A stretch of DNA of 64,000 nucleotides from Adineta steineri (lineage: Eukaryota > Rotifera > Eurotatoria > Adinetida > Adinetidae). How positions within the stretch are numbered: the first letter of the stretch is position 1; each line of letters begins with the position of its first letter. Made by a program: the position numbers and the translations under genes. The notes under the pieces are model-generated. The model was not told the origin of the DNA and did no database searches. It saw only the letters and a list, made by a program, of their open reading frames with translations. The stretch spans positions 372,001 through 436,000 of the forward strand of contig CAJNOI010000005.1 in NCBI GenBank assembly GCA_905250115.1, given 5' to 3'. Shown one piece after another: positions 10,792 to 22,788 of this stretch.

Positions 10792-11563
10792 AATTAATTT
10801 AAAAAAACGAATTCTTATAGAAAAGACAAGCAATGCTTATTGTGTAACAAGGTCAATAAAGCAAGTTTTAGCTGAAAGGTATTCATTTTAAACGAATATC
10901 TTATAAGTAAGACTTTGGCTAAAGCCTTAATAACCACACGAAAGTGAAGATCTTCAAAATTCAGACGTTCAATAATGTGATTATTCTGCTCTAAAATCAG
11001 TTTCTATACTTTAATGAATATCTTTAAATACAAAGCATGGTTTTTTGTATGTTTATTTTTCCATAAGTATTCACTCACTGATCTAAATGGCAATAGATAT
11101 AATAAAAAATAGCTGAATAGAACTTTATCTAAGATCAACGTAGAAGCAATTATTTTAAAAACTTCATTTCATTCTCGCAAGAGACAAGTTTTATTATAAT
11201 ACGAAAAAAAGCAAGATGAAAATTTATTTATTTGCTTGTTTTTTTATTTAATAGTAAAAATGTTAACTACTACAATGCTGAATTATATTCACAGTCGAAC
11301 AACATCATTTCTTCATAAATGAAAAATGTATTAAACAGATACTCAATCAAACGAAAAAAAGAAAATGTCAATAAAAAGCCATGTCTCAATCTCAATGATG
11401 ATGATGATGCTTACGCAAACAATTTGTACAATACATCTATCTTTTTGCACACACATATACAACAACGAACTATTGACCTGAGGATCATAATAGATAGTTA
11501 ATTGGACATTGACAATAAAGAAAAGAAAAGAAAAGAAGAGAAGAAAAAAAAGTAAATTCTCTT

Positions 11564-13418
11564 TTAAAATTCCCATTGTGTTGCTTGTCGACTATATTCA
11601 CATGTTGCTTGTATACTTCCATTTTGTTCAGCTCGTAAATACATTCCATTAGGTGCTTTTATAATAATTCTTGAATGTGTTGAACATAATTCTAACATAA
11701 ACTTTGATGGTTCATGTCCAGTAACACTAATAGTTAAATCACTTAATATTTCCCAATACATTCCATCTGATCCTATGAAATAAAATAAAATTAAAATTAA
11801 AATTAGAATAAAAATTTGTTTTTCTCTTCAACCTTTAAAATGCACAATTCCATCATCTGATTCTTCAAGTGTAAATAATGTAAATATAGATTTATTACAT
11901 TCAAGTAAACGTGATTGTTTATTTCTATAAGAAACATATCCAAAATCACATTTAAATACACAAAATGGTCGATTAATAAATTTTAATAAGAATGAATTTT
12001 CATTTAAATTAATTTGATCACCAATAGCACGCATATGTCCAGTTGCATGAGGAATTATATATTTTCCATTCGATGCTTGAAATACTACATGTCCATTAGT
12101 TGTTGATTGAATATAAAAACCAGTTTCTATCGATCTATATATTAATCATTCATTATTTTTGTTTCTTCTTTTAAATCAAAAATAATATCTTACCGTTTAT
12201 CTGCTGTTGCTTGTACACCATAACCTTCTAATTTCCAATATTTATTATTATAAGTTCGTAAATGATAAAGTTCTAAATTCTCATCATATTCAAGTTGAAA
12301 TATACTACTATGATCACGTTCACATTGATTTGCTGATAAATCAACACCTTGTTTTATTGATACAAGTTTACCATTTGATGCAATTAAACATATTTGTTGT
12401 TTACTTTCTTCTAATAGAAATTGTTCATCTTTACCAGCTATTTTATTTCGTGTTGTCATTATACCTAATGGACCAATAGCTGTTAAATAACATTGATTAC
12501 AATCTTTAAATGTTAAATATCCTTTATAAAGTTCAATTGTAAATAATGTTTCAGCAGTTTTTTTTCCAATTAATTTTCCATCTTTATGAAAATAAAGTCC
12601 ATTATTTGATTGAATATAATATTGACCATTCGCATATTCAACTGTAAGTATAGCTTCACTACCCCATGGAATAATATCATCTATATGAATTTCATCATTA
12701 TCTAATTTAGCATAACGTTTACGAATAACATGTTTTAGATTAATCTAAATTAAGATAGATTCATTTAATTTAAAGAAAAAAAAAAGAATTAATATTTTAC
12801 TTGTGGATGAAGAGCTAAATGAGGTGACCACCATTCCGGTATTTTACTAAAACAATGAAGTTGATCAATATCTCCACCAAGATACATGCCATAAGTTAAC
12901 GATTTAAATGCCCATTGTCCATTTTGATTATATTCAAGTTGAAAACGACAATCATTATCCATATCGAATGCATCACATTTTAAACGACCATATTTATCTG
13001 TTGATAAATAATGATGAAGTGAAGATTGAAGATAAATACAATCATTTTGAATATTATAAATAATTCTCCATTTTTGTTTCTTTTTTAAACATGTTCCAGC
13101 TAAATAAAACAATTTAAGAAAAAAATTCTTTTTTTTTTGTTTTCAATCAACTTACTCGCATTTATTTTACATCCAAAAGTTTCAGCTGTTAGATATTTTC
13201 CTTTGGAATTAATTAAACCTAATGACCAAATACATTTTTCTGATATGGAATTATTTAATTCGATATTTTTATAGCCATTAATAATTGCTTTTAAATGATG
13301 TTCATTTGTATTAATGATGGATTTTTCATGATGATTATTTTGACTTATAGATGGTTTTTTAATATGTGTTGTACATGATGGAATTAATGATGGAGGTAAT
13401 TTGACAGGAGGTTTTGGT
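11564..13418 (-). CDS. FSCN: Fascin (actin-bundling protein), 5' exon not found
   Basis: Five exons join in phase: 13418-13156, 13099-12801, 12744-12194, 12134-11833 and 11772-11564 (TAA). The product matches fascin along its length as four beta-trefoil domains. Landmarks are L-K-K-K-Q-K-W in trefoil 1, A-L-H-P-Q at the end of trefoil 1, G-K-D-E-Q-F and V-D-L-S-A-N-Q in trefoil 3, K-F-I-N-R-P in trefoil 4, and Q-W-E-F at the C-terminus (human fascin ends L-W-E-Y). Fascin cross-links actin filaments into tight bundles in filopodia and similar protrusions. The first exon here begins with about 55 extra residues before the conserved start, rich in Pro, Lys and His, which human fascin lacks; the initiating ATG must lie further upstream. 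The position of human Ser39, the PKC site, is Cys. Confidence 0.93.
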
Positions 13419-15203
13419 CTAAATTTAAAAGTAAATATTATTTATCATTTTATAGTATTTAACTAGGATGAAACCTGAGTGCAGAATGCATATTGAATAT
13501 ATAAGATTATTCTCTATCAATAATCATGTTGTTTAGTCGATATATGTATGTTTGTGTCTCTATTGTCAAGTAGCTATCTCCTACAATGAAAAAAAGAATG
13601 AGAAATTCTCTTATTCACTCTCTTTTTCTCTTTCTCTTTCTCTCTCTCTTTTCTTAGTCTTCATTCATTATACTCATCGATGTGAATGTAAATTTTCTCA
13701 TTCTTTTTTTCGTTCTGATGACCGTTGGTGAGAGAAACAGCAATTAATGGAATAAAATTTTTTCAGAGTGTTACTTTTCATATATGCGCTTGCTCATCGA
13801 ATAGCATAGCATATGATTAGAATTATTTGACCTGAAAATTGTTATTGATCATCTTCTAAAGAAAGATACAACCTTATAACTACATGTTGATTTAAATCGA
13901 TGAAATAAAAAGAACGAATATTTTCAATGTCACAACTGGACTTATATGACCATATATTAATTATATAAAACTTGGATATATAATTAGAACTAAATGCCAT
14001 GTGGCGCTTGTTAAAAAGAAAGAAATGGTGATGAATGGACTTTGCAGTTGGTCTCTTTTTTGAGTACATATGTACATTATGATTGTAAATTTAGTGTTAC
14101 ATCATTCATTATATAAGTCAAGGTGTTTTGAATCTCGTTGAAGAGTGGGTCATTCATCTAGAAAATTTTGTGTAGGTGACGGAAAATTAGATTTTTCATG
14201 AGCAGCTTATACTAAATAAACTTAATCAGAAATAATGAATTTTTTTGTTGCTTATATGTATCTTATAAAATTGAATTTGACATACTCTTTTCATCTTTAG
14301 TGTTAATATCAATAAAATGGCTAAGAGAGAAATAGATTCAACTTTTTTTTCTCTCTCCGAATATCGATAAAAGAAATACATATGATACTTAGTTCCGTTA
14401 TAATTTCCTGTTTCAAAAAAGGTATAAAAGAATGCTAGTACAATTCAATAATTAACTGACATTTGGTTTCTTTTTTTTAACATTATATAAATTACTTGGT
14501 ATTATCTAATCAAATCGTTCCGAGATAATGTAAAAAGTTTAAACAAAGAAAAATGAAGAAAAGAATTTTTCTAATAAGAATTCTTAATCAATAATTGTCT
14601 TTTTTTCACAAGGATAATGATGAATAGATAACCGATGCGAATAGAAATTCATCATATAATTAATATTCAATTTTATAAGAAAATTACTTAATCAACTATT
14701 GTTCGATCACTCTACCAGAGAGAGAAAGAGAATAATAAATGAAATCATAGGATTTACTTTATTCTCCTTCAAAAGATAATTTTTCTGATGATCTATTATG
14801 CTTTCGAAATAAACATGACTCTTTCAATCACACATGTTAGAAACTTAATATTATTTGTGTCTACTTTTTTTTACTGTTTGCATAGTAAACTATATTATAT
14901 TGTCTCTATTGATATAATTTCAGTCTATGCATGTAATTAAGTCTTAAAACTGATAAAAAAAGAATAATTTCTGAACTCTTCGTATGTTAATATTATCGTT
15001 TAAAAGATTATTCGTTTTTTTCTTATAATGAAATGAAATAAAAGAATGATATGAAAAGAAAAAAAAGTTAATGATATTTTTTTTTATGAAGCAAATAAAT
15101 ATCAAAAGGAAAAAAATACAAACATAGACAAGAACATTTCTAATGTCGAAGTATATAATGTCAGTGAATCTTCTTGAAAAGTTAGATACGTTTATTACAT
15201 CGT
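13419..15203. other. Upstream of fascin; no gene recognised
   Basis: This stretch should hold the fascin first exon and promoter but no start could be fixed. It contains a CT-rich tract at about 13615-13660 and AT-rich sequence elsewhere. The open stretch at 13842-14069 shows no domain. Confidence 0.45.
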
Positions 15204-17390
15204 TTATGACTGTGCTAAAAGTGCTTGTTTACAAGTGTCCCATCCTTTGTTCGTTGAAGTGCCTCTCCAATTTGGAAAATAATTGTCCTGGTTTAAAAAT
15301 ATTGTGTTTATAAAGATCAATGCCAAATTAAGACCTAGATCGAGTGCACCGGAAGCTAAATAAATGTGACGTTGACTCCAGCTACGTTTACCAATAGTAA
15401 AATATACTACAAGACCGACAAGAAGCCAAGTGAAAAGTGCACCTGCTGACAATAGAGCAGGCATCCAACTAAATGATATTAGAATAAGAGGCCAGTGTAA
15501 ATGTTTTAACCAAGTAAAACGTGGCCAGCCTGATAATAACCAACCAGGAATAGGTAATAGTGCTCCAACTAAAAATGCCCAAAGTAAAGCACGATTAGCA
15601 CGATTTGCACCACCGAAGAAACCATCTATATCAGAGAAAGCACTGCCACCAAGTAATGTATAATCGAATATAGAAAAACTTGAATCATAGTCATTATTAA
15701 TTCCGTATTTATTAAAGTTCATATATTGTATACCAACACTAAATGTAGAACATACGAAGCCTGCAAGAGCTTGTGCAAAAAGCATGTAACGAGGACCAAT
15801 TTTGAGATAGTGACCTAATTTCATGTCTTGTATTAGAGCGAGTGATTGAATAAATAATATATAACCAACGACGATAAAGCTATATGTTTTTGCTGATTCG
15901 TTTCCTAAATTCAATCCTTGAGAAACCATTACACCAAGATAATAAACAGGTGCATTATGTAGAAACTGTCCTGTTATAGAAGAAACAAGTCCAACAGGAA
16001 GTACAAGCATCATATTAATGAAAAGAGTAAGAAGCACTAAATACCATGGTAACCAACCATTTTGATTACAAATGACACAAACCATAATCAAGGATATTGA
16101 GAAGAGTATGAAATACCACCAATCAGGAACTTGTGGATAGACTGACATGAGTCGATTATGCATATCATTTCCTGTATTGCCAAGTGATTTTGTACGAAAT
16201 TGTGTCCAGAGATTGTGTCCATGAAATAGAAATGTATGTACAAAAATACATGGAAGATAAGCAAATGAAGTAAATGCTGTAACAAGATTCATAGCTGTAG
16301 TTCCTGAAAACATAACTCCAGCAATCGGACGAGTTTTTACGCCACGTACATTCGATCCATACACAATCGGAACAATAAACCAAATAATTAATACGAAACC
16401 AAATGCAATATTGAATAAAGCCCAACCAGGTAAAATAAGTGGTGATCCAAGATATACTGTTATCTTCATCCAATCAAGAGTAAGTCCACCACCAGCTAAT
16501 GCCAATCCACGAACAGCAGTTAACTGACCAAGAAGACGATTATTAAGATTGAACATACACATCCATGAGAAAACAGATAGAAAAGGCATAATATATAGTG
16601 GAAACCATTCGTAGAAGAATGCTAAAAAGACAACTATACCAAAAAAGAGTAATTTATTTTGGATTAACGTTTCCTTCAAGCTCCAACGTCGTGCAGCAGG
16701 ACCATAAGTTGTTTCTTTCGTAGTTGTCTTGCGTTCATGTAAAGTACGTAAAATAGCGATTAGCGGTAAATTTTGTGGCCAGATGACTTCTGTTGGCCAA
16801 ACCAAGAATCGTCGAAGAACACCTGTGAAAATATTATAACAGTTATATTTTTTTACTATTATTACGTATGATCTTTCTACTTAGATCTATCAAGTATAGA
16901 AATGTTTACCTGCAAGTCCAAAGCCAAGAAATTGAAACGCCAAAACGAGAAAGAAATAATTTGCAAAGTTTTTTTTATCATTTTCTAATATTGGTAATGC
17001 AGCAGATACAGCAAAATTGAATTGTAAATAATACATCCAAGCTACATTTGTCATAACTAGTATAAGACCATGTTCCTTCTGAGTGAATGGTTTTGCATTA
17101 GGTATAACATATGCCCATAGGTGTCCAACTGGATATGTTATAATAATGGCTAGCATGGGACCAATGTAAGTACTTGTGTAAGTATAAACAGTCCATTGGT
17201 GAAGAAACGATATACCAATTACAAATACTATTCCTATAACTATGCTACGAACTGTACAACAGATTTCGTCTGGATTATCTCTGTTCGAACATGTTCCACC
17301 TACTTCTTCAAATTGAGTCATTTCTGGATCAATATAGAATTTTAATACATTGGGGTCATCCACTGGATGTATTTCAACGTCCATCGTCAT
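15204..17390 (-). CDS. OPT-family oligopeptide transporter
   Basis: Two exons, 17390-16910 and 16822-15204, join in phase to 699 residues, the normal size of plant and fungal OPT proteins. Most of the length is hydrophobic, with many membrane segments. Family landmarks are R-D-N-P-D-E before the first membrane helix (the NPG-motif region), F-L-V-W-P-T-E-V-I-W-P-Q-N-L-P near residue 165, N-N-R-L-L-G-Q, and Y-L-K-I-G-P-R-Y-M-L-F-A-Q, which corresponds to the KIPPR motif. OPT carriers move tri- to pentapeptides, glutathione or metal chelates with protons. The family is typical of fungi, plants and prokaryotes and not of animals, so transfer into the rotifer line is likely. A TTTCAG lies five bases before the ATG, a possible trans-splice acceptor. 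Confidence 0.95.
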
Positions 17391-18818
17391 TTTATCTGAA
17401 ATTTTAAGATAAATTCATAACAAAATTTAAATTCTATTTTAAAAAATTGCGTATTTTTAAATATTTTTTATTGAACTAAAATAGTTTATTAGTCTACTAA
17501 TCAAATTTTTTTTGTGTAGTTTTTTATGAATGTTACAAAAATTTGATATTATAAATGTGTTTTTTGACACTTTTAATTTTTTTCATTGAAAATTGAAACT
17601 ATTAATTTTAAGTTGATTACTATTTTATCATATTTTATCATCCACAGTTTATAATATACTTCAAATATATTCGTATATTTTTAATAAAGTATTATAAATC
17701 GCATATAATAAATATTTTCGTTTTTTTTGCGCATGTTAATATCTATTAGTGTACACAATGTAAAACACAGGCAGATACATCAATAGATAAACAGAATACG
17801 AAAGAGATAATCAATAATAATAATATAAAATTGGTTACTTGCTTATTCTTAAATGTCGTCATACTGATTAAATATATATTAATTAGTTTTGCTCCATCTT
17901 CAAAAACAAAATAATACTTACATGACTGTATGAAGCAAATAACGCGTATAATCTAAGAGAATGAAAATACCTTAAAAGAAAAAGAAAATATTATTATTGT
18001 TGATTACAGTCATCAATAGCGTATCTTTTCATTAATTTTTTTTCGCCCTATACTAGTATATAGAAGGTGATGATTCAAGAACGGGAGAAATACCATTAAC
18101 CTACAAATAAATTGCATACACATGGTTATTATTATTAAAGCAAATGGCGTATAAAAATTATGATACAAATCAATATGATAGGTAATATTCATGATGCGTA
18201 AATATCTAGAGTGTTCTAGGCAAATTCGATCAATTGAAAAAACCTATCAATACCAATCAGGATGGTCTCACTCAATTTTCATATGCTTCTTTTAATAAAA
18301 TTCCAAATCTCTATGATGTACATACATACTCTTGCATACTATTTATCCGCAAAAAATAAGAAGTACTATTATTTAGTACGACATCTATTATATTTCATTG
18401 TAATAGTCATTTACAAAATACAATAAATGATAACGATGTTCTGCTATGAAGATCTAATATTGTTTTATTCGGCAGGAATAATTTAACATGGATATTTTAA
18501 GAATACATAGACTTAGAATACAACTGATGATTAATACTTTCTTTGTTTGAGTTTAGAGAAAAACGGTAGCAATTGTTATCTATACGATCAGATAATATAT
18601 TTCTCCTGAAAAATGAACAACGTATATTAAGAATAAAAAGAATCGATTATTATTTTGTGCTCGAATCTAATGAATAACCATAATTAAATTATTATTGATT
18701 ATAACAAACAATACTTGTTCTAATTTTATAAAAAAAACTAAATATGTAGTAGAATATAATTTTATTGAACAGAAGCGAAACATCCTTATAATTATTATGA
18801 AATGTTTACAAATTAACA
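17391..18818. other. Intergenic, no gene seen
   Basis: AT-rich sequence lies between the OPT start and the ART-TPR stop, both genes being on the minus strand. Stops fill all frames, and no RNA gene or repeat was recognised. It should hold the OPT promoter. Confidence 0.55.
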
Positions 18819-21437
18819 TTAAAATCGAAACATGAGACGCTTATGCGCGCCATGAAGTACATGATTTCGATTAGTATCAACTGTTCGTATGATCGGATGT
18901 TCTTTGGATAATGATTGAGCAACTGTATCCATTGCCTTTTCGAAATAATCACGTGCTTCATTCATATAGTATTGATGTGCATGATTTAATCCAATGTTGT
19001 GTAATGTTCGAGCAATATCTGGATGATCGCTAGGTAATGCTATCATTTCGAGTTCTAAAGCACGTTCATAATTTTTTTGAGCAAGATCATATTCACCAAG
19101 AGCCAAGTAAATATTGGCCAGAGTAGCCAAAGTCAAAGCGTTATTCGGATGAGCAGGTGGAAGTGCTTTTTCGAAGATTTTTTGTGCCTCACGAGCATTC
19201 GCCAAAGCGATGTCGTACTAAGAATAAAGAAAATTTTATTATTAGCCATATGTATACATGTGCTCATAAAGATATCATTCAATGATCTTACCTGTCTTCT
19301 TTCATATTGAATCGTACTCATATTGATGAGTGTTCCACCTATATCGACATGTTTTCGTCGAATACTCTTGTTAAATAGTTTCATAGCTCTTTCAAAACAT
19401 TCCATTGCCTTATCTTGATCACCTATTTCACAATAAACAATTCCCAAACCATTAAGTGCCTTCCCTGCGCTGGCCAGTCGTTTAGGTTTAGTGTAAAAAT
19501 GTAGGTCGTATGACTTTGTATAACAAGTTATTGATCGTTCAAAATTTTCTTTGAGTCGATGGGTACGACCGAAATTAAAATAGAGACACGCAATTTCTTC
19601 ATCATTTGGAGCCGATGAATTTAGAATATTATCAAAATATTTGCCTGCTTTGTCATATTCTCCCATTTCAAGAAGTAAACTACCAAACATAAGAATAACA
19701 TTTGCATCAATCATTTTCTTCTTCTGATATTCCATATATTCGGCAGCTAATGCAGCACCCTGATCAGTTGCCGCTACCATGACATGCCATAGATCATCAG
19801 TCGGATCGTAATCACATAACTCAATTCGAAATGATGCACCTAAAAGATCAGATTGATATAGAATTAACATTTAATTTAGTCAAAATGATAAATAGCACTT
19901 GATAGTTATTTTCAAAGAATATTCGCTTAAAAGACTTACCAATATCAACAAGTACTTCGGCTTCTTCTGGAAATGCCGAATATTGAGAAATATCAGCAAC
20001 AACAATATTTTTGACAAGTTCCAAATCCACCTGATATTCAAAAAGACAACGCACAACTCCTACTCGGTTGTTGGGCTTTGTAGCAAAACCGTATGCAACC
20101 GAACGATCTCGACTTGTCGATAAATATCCGTTGGTCGAAATCAAATTACCCATGTTTCGTTTGAAGTTTTGTACTTCATCAGGACTAATGTTCAATCCAC
20201 GATATAATTTTAGTACTTCCTTCATTGTACTTTTCATTTCGATGTATTTTATTTCAAGTTGCTTGCATAAATCAATAATATAGAAACGAAAGTGATATAG
20301 TACATCGACATCTTCAGTACGGAGTGCCTTGTTGATGAATCTTAACAAAAGATTTCATTAGAAAATTATTATAAAGATGTAAGAACACTAGGACGATTCA
20401 ATTTTTTTTATAATTTTTAAAATATTATTTGCGTACATATTTGATAAATAAAAGTAGATTTCTGAATAATTCATGTTGACTGATTAGATTACACATATTT
20501 CGAAATTTACCTGTAGAGAAAAGTTTCCTTAGTATACCATTCAATAGCTTCCGTTGATTTGTATGTCAGATCAAATTCACTAATATTGGCCATTTCCTTG
20601 ATATTGCCTCGATAATATGCACGACATTTTGAAACCATCATTTCTTTAGCTTCGGCCGACTTGGGCATATTCAAAAGAACGGACTTGAACATTTGAAAAA
20701 ATAAAAAGGAGCCTGATTCTTTACTGAGATCTCGTGTAGCGGTCTCCTTTTGATTGTATACACTACAGGCAGCAGTCTGTTTCGCCAGATCATCGCGCGC
20801 TGAACGAATAGTATCCGCAAGAGATGTGGGATCTTGACATCGAGTAATAATACGATTTTGTTGTATTTCATCCCCTTTCTCCAACGTAGGAGAATACACA
20901 ATTAACGAATCGACGTGAGCCACAGTTTCGAGAGAAGTGAGAAGAGTCTCTGTTGGTGGGCTGTCAAGTATAAGAAATATCTTCTTGTCCTTCATTGATA
21001 TAATCCAATCAACACACTCTTGTTCCGTCTCCATGATCTACGAACAAAATGAACAATGCCAAATATTTTTCTTTAATTCAAAAACAAATAAATAGAATGA
21101 TAAGATTCATCTCTTCAGTTTTTTTTGCTGTTAAAAGAATGTCTATTCACAGAATAAGATAGACTATCGAAATTTCTCTATTTTGTCCACAAAGAAACGT
21201 CGATGGACTAACCTGAAGTTCATTATTATTGATAGAATTGAGAATTTCAATAACTTTACTATCGGGTGAATCACTTGATAAATAGACGATTATAATATTT
21301 TCGTCATCACCTTTGTTTTCATCACCATAACCTAAATCCTCACGTTCAGTTGTGACTTCTTCATCTCGACGTGTTTTGCTTTTTTTTGGTTTGTCAACGT
21401 CAGTTTTTTTTTGTGTAAACCATGTGCGAAACGGCAT
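18819..21437 (-). CDS. ADP-ribosyltransferase (R-S-E type) with C-terminal TPR repeats
   Basis: Five exons join in phase to 699 residues: 21437-21213, 21037-20511, 20340-19940, 19839-19292 and 19217-18819. Residues about 50-140 form an alpha/beta domain with I-I-I-V-Y-L and K-I-F-L-I-L-D strands, resembling a receiver or TIR-like fold but not assigned. Residues about 230-400 are an ART domain: L-Y-R-G-L (R), S-T-N-G-Y-L-S-T-S (S) and F-P-E-E-A-E-V-L (E-x-E), the pattern of arginine-specific NAD ADP-ribosyltransferases. Residues about 440-690 hold TPR repeats (A-L-N-G-L-G-I-V-Y, A-L-T-L-A-T-L-A-N-I-Y, T-L-H-N-I-G-L) of the kinesin-light-chain type. No signal peptide is visible, so it is probably intracellular. 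This layout is, as far as I know, a large expanded family in bdelloids. Substrate unknown. Confidence 0.9.
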
Positions 21438-22788
21438 TATATCAGTAAAACAATACTGCACATATACAATTTATTTTTTTCTAAAACAAATAAATCTTTC
21501 TTATAAACAGTCTTGTCAACTAGATCAAATTTTGATCTATATCAAAATATATCGTTTTAGTCATTATTTGATTTAAGAACAAACAAAATGAGTAGCTTTA
21601 TTTTATTTTTTTAACGATTAATTAATACTATCGAAGTGTCTTCGTAATAATTGAACTTTACTGATTATTTATAACACATGTCTCATATTATAAACAAAGA
21701 TAAAATGATACCTTACTTGTTATAGGTATTTTACAAAATAATATCCATGCTATATGGTGAAGTGCGCATATAGCATATAAACGTATGATTAATATGACAG
21801 AAAAGAAAAATAAACCATTCAAGCATGAACTGCGAGGGAACACAAAGTAAGATTTATAATTTTTGTGTCATGCGGTCTAATATAGTAGATGATAAAGTAA
21901 AAATAAATGAAAATTTAGTTAATATTACAATATATATACATATGATAATAGTGTAAAACTTGAAACTTAAATTCAAGTATTAATGAAAAAAACACTCTTG
22001 GTATAATTCTGAAGGTATTTGTTAGTGGATTTTTATCTTGACAAGTGATATAAACTGCGTTTATTCCAAAAGCATTGACTATAATCATTTTGTAATTGAT
22101 TACGACTTATAGTACTAATTAATTATATGTTAGTTGAACACATATGTATCTGTTTAAAATGATATTTCCGTTCGTGATTAATTTATTCGATCATGTTCTT
22201 TTATTTCCAGTAGAATGATGATGTATTATATTAGCGTTATGGAGTAGAATATTTATCATAACATAAAAAACTGATTATGACAAATTTGAAATATAAAGAA
22301 AATGAAATAACTTTGCATAGGATTTATTAATCAATTTGTGACACAATATAAATGAAAAAAAAAATTTTTAAGACAAATAAAAATAACATAAATAATATCA
22401 ACACAAACTATTTACACAAAGCTCTTATTTTATTTTTCGATCTTGTGTGTATTTTCACCCTTCTAATTTTGTATTATCGACGAAGAAAAAAACTATACAA
22501 AAAGAAAACAAATATAACCGGAGTATTACAAAACCCGAGCAATAAACATAAAGTTTTCCATTTTCACATCGAAGAATTATTTAAATGAACAAACAAAAAA
22601 AAAGTTAGTTTTTTTTTCATTGGAAGCATAAATAAATTGACAAGACAAAAACGACAAATTTCCCTTCTTCTTGTTTTTTTTCTTTTGTTTTACTTATCAA
22701 TTGTATTAAAAGTAAGATATGTTAACGACTAGAGTATGGTTTTTATATATGACTATTGAAGAAAAATAAAAAAAAACAACAACAATTA
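21438..22788. other. Intergenic, no gene seen
   Basis: AT-rich stretch upstream of the ART-TPR gene and downstream of the PDZ scaffold gene. The open stretch at 22352-22588 (+) is Lys/Asn-rich and of low complexity and is not credited. Confidence 0.55.

Larger units (their letters stand above)
9660..11563. other. Intergenic, with two TGTGGG-like hairpins
   Basis: No credible gene was found between the DUF4419 stop and the fascin stop. Two imperfect G-rich/C-rich hairpins lie at 10444-10492 and 10738-10791. The short open stretches at 10208-10423 and 11319-11501 have no recognisable content. A purine run (AAAAG-type) lies at about 11516-11550, just beyond the fascin 3' end. Confidence 0.5.

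Noticed and set aside
22352..22588. 78-codon plus-strand open frame
   Set aside because: Lys/Asn-rich low-complexity sequence expected by chance in AT-rich DNA.
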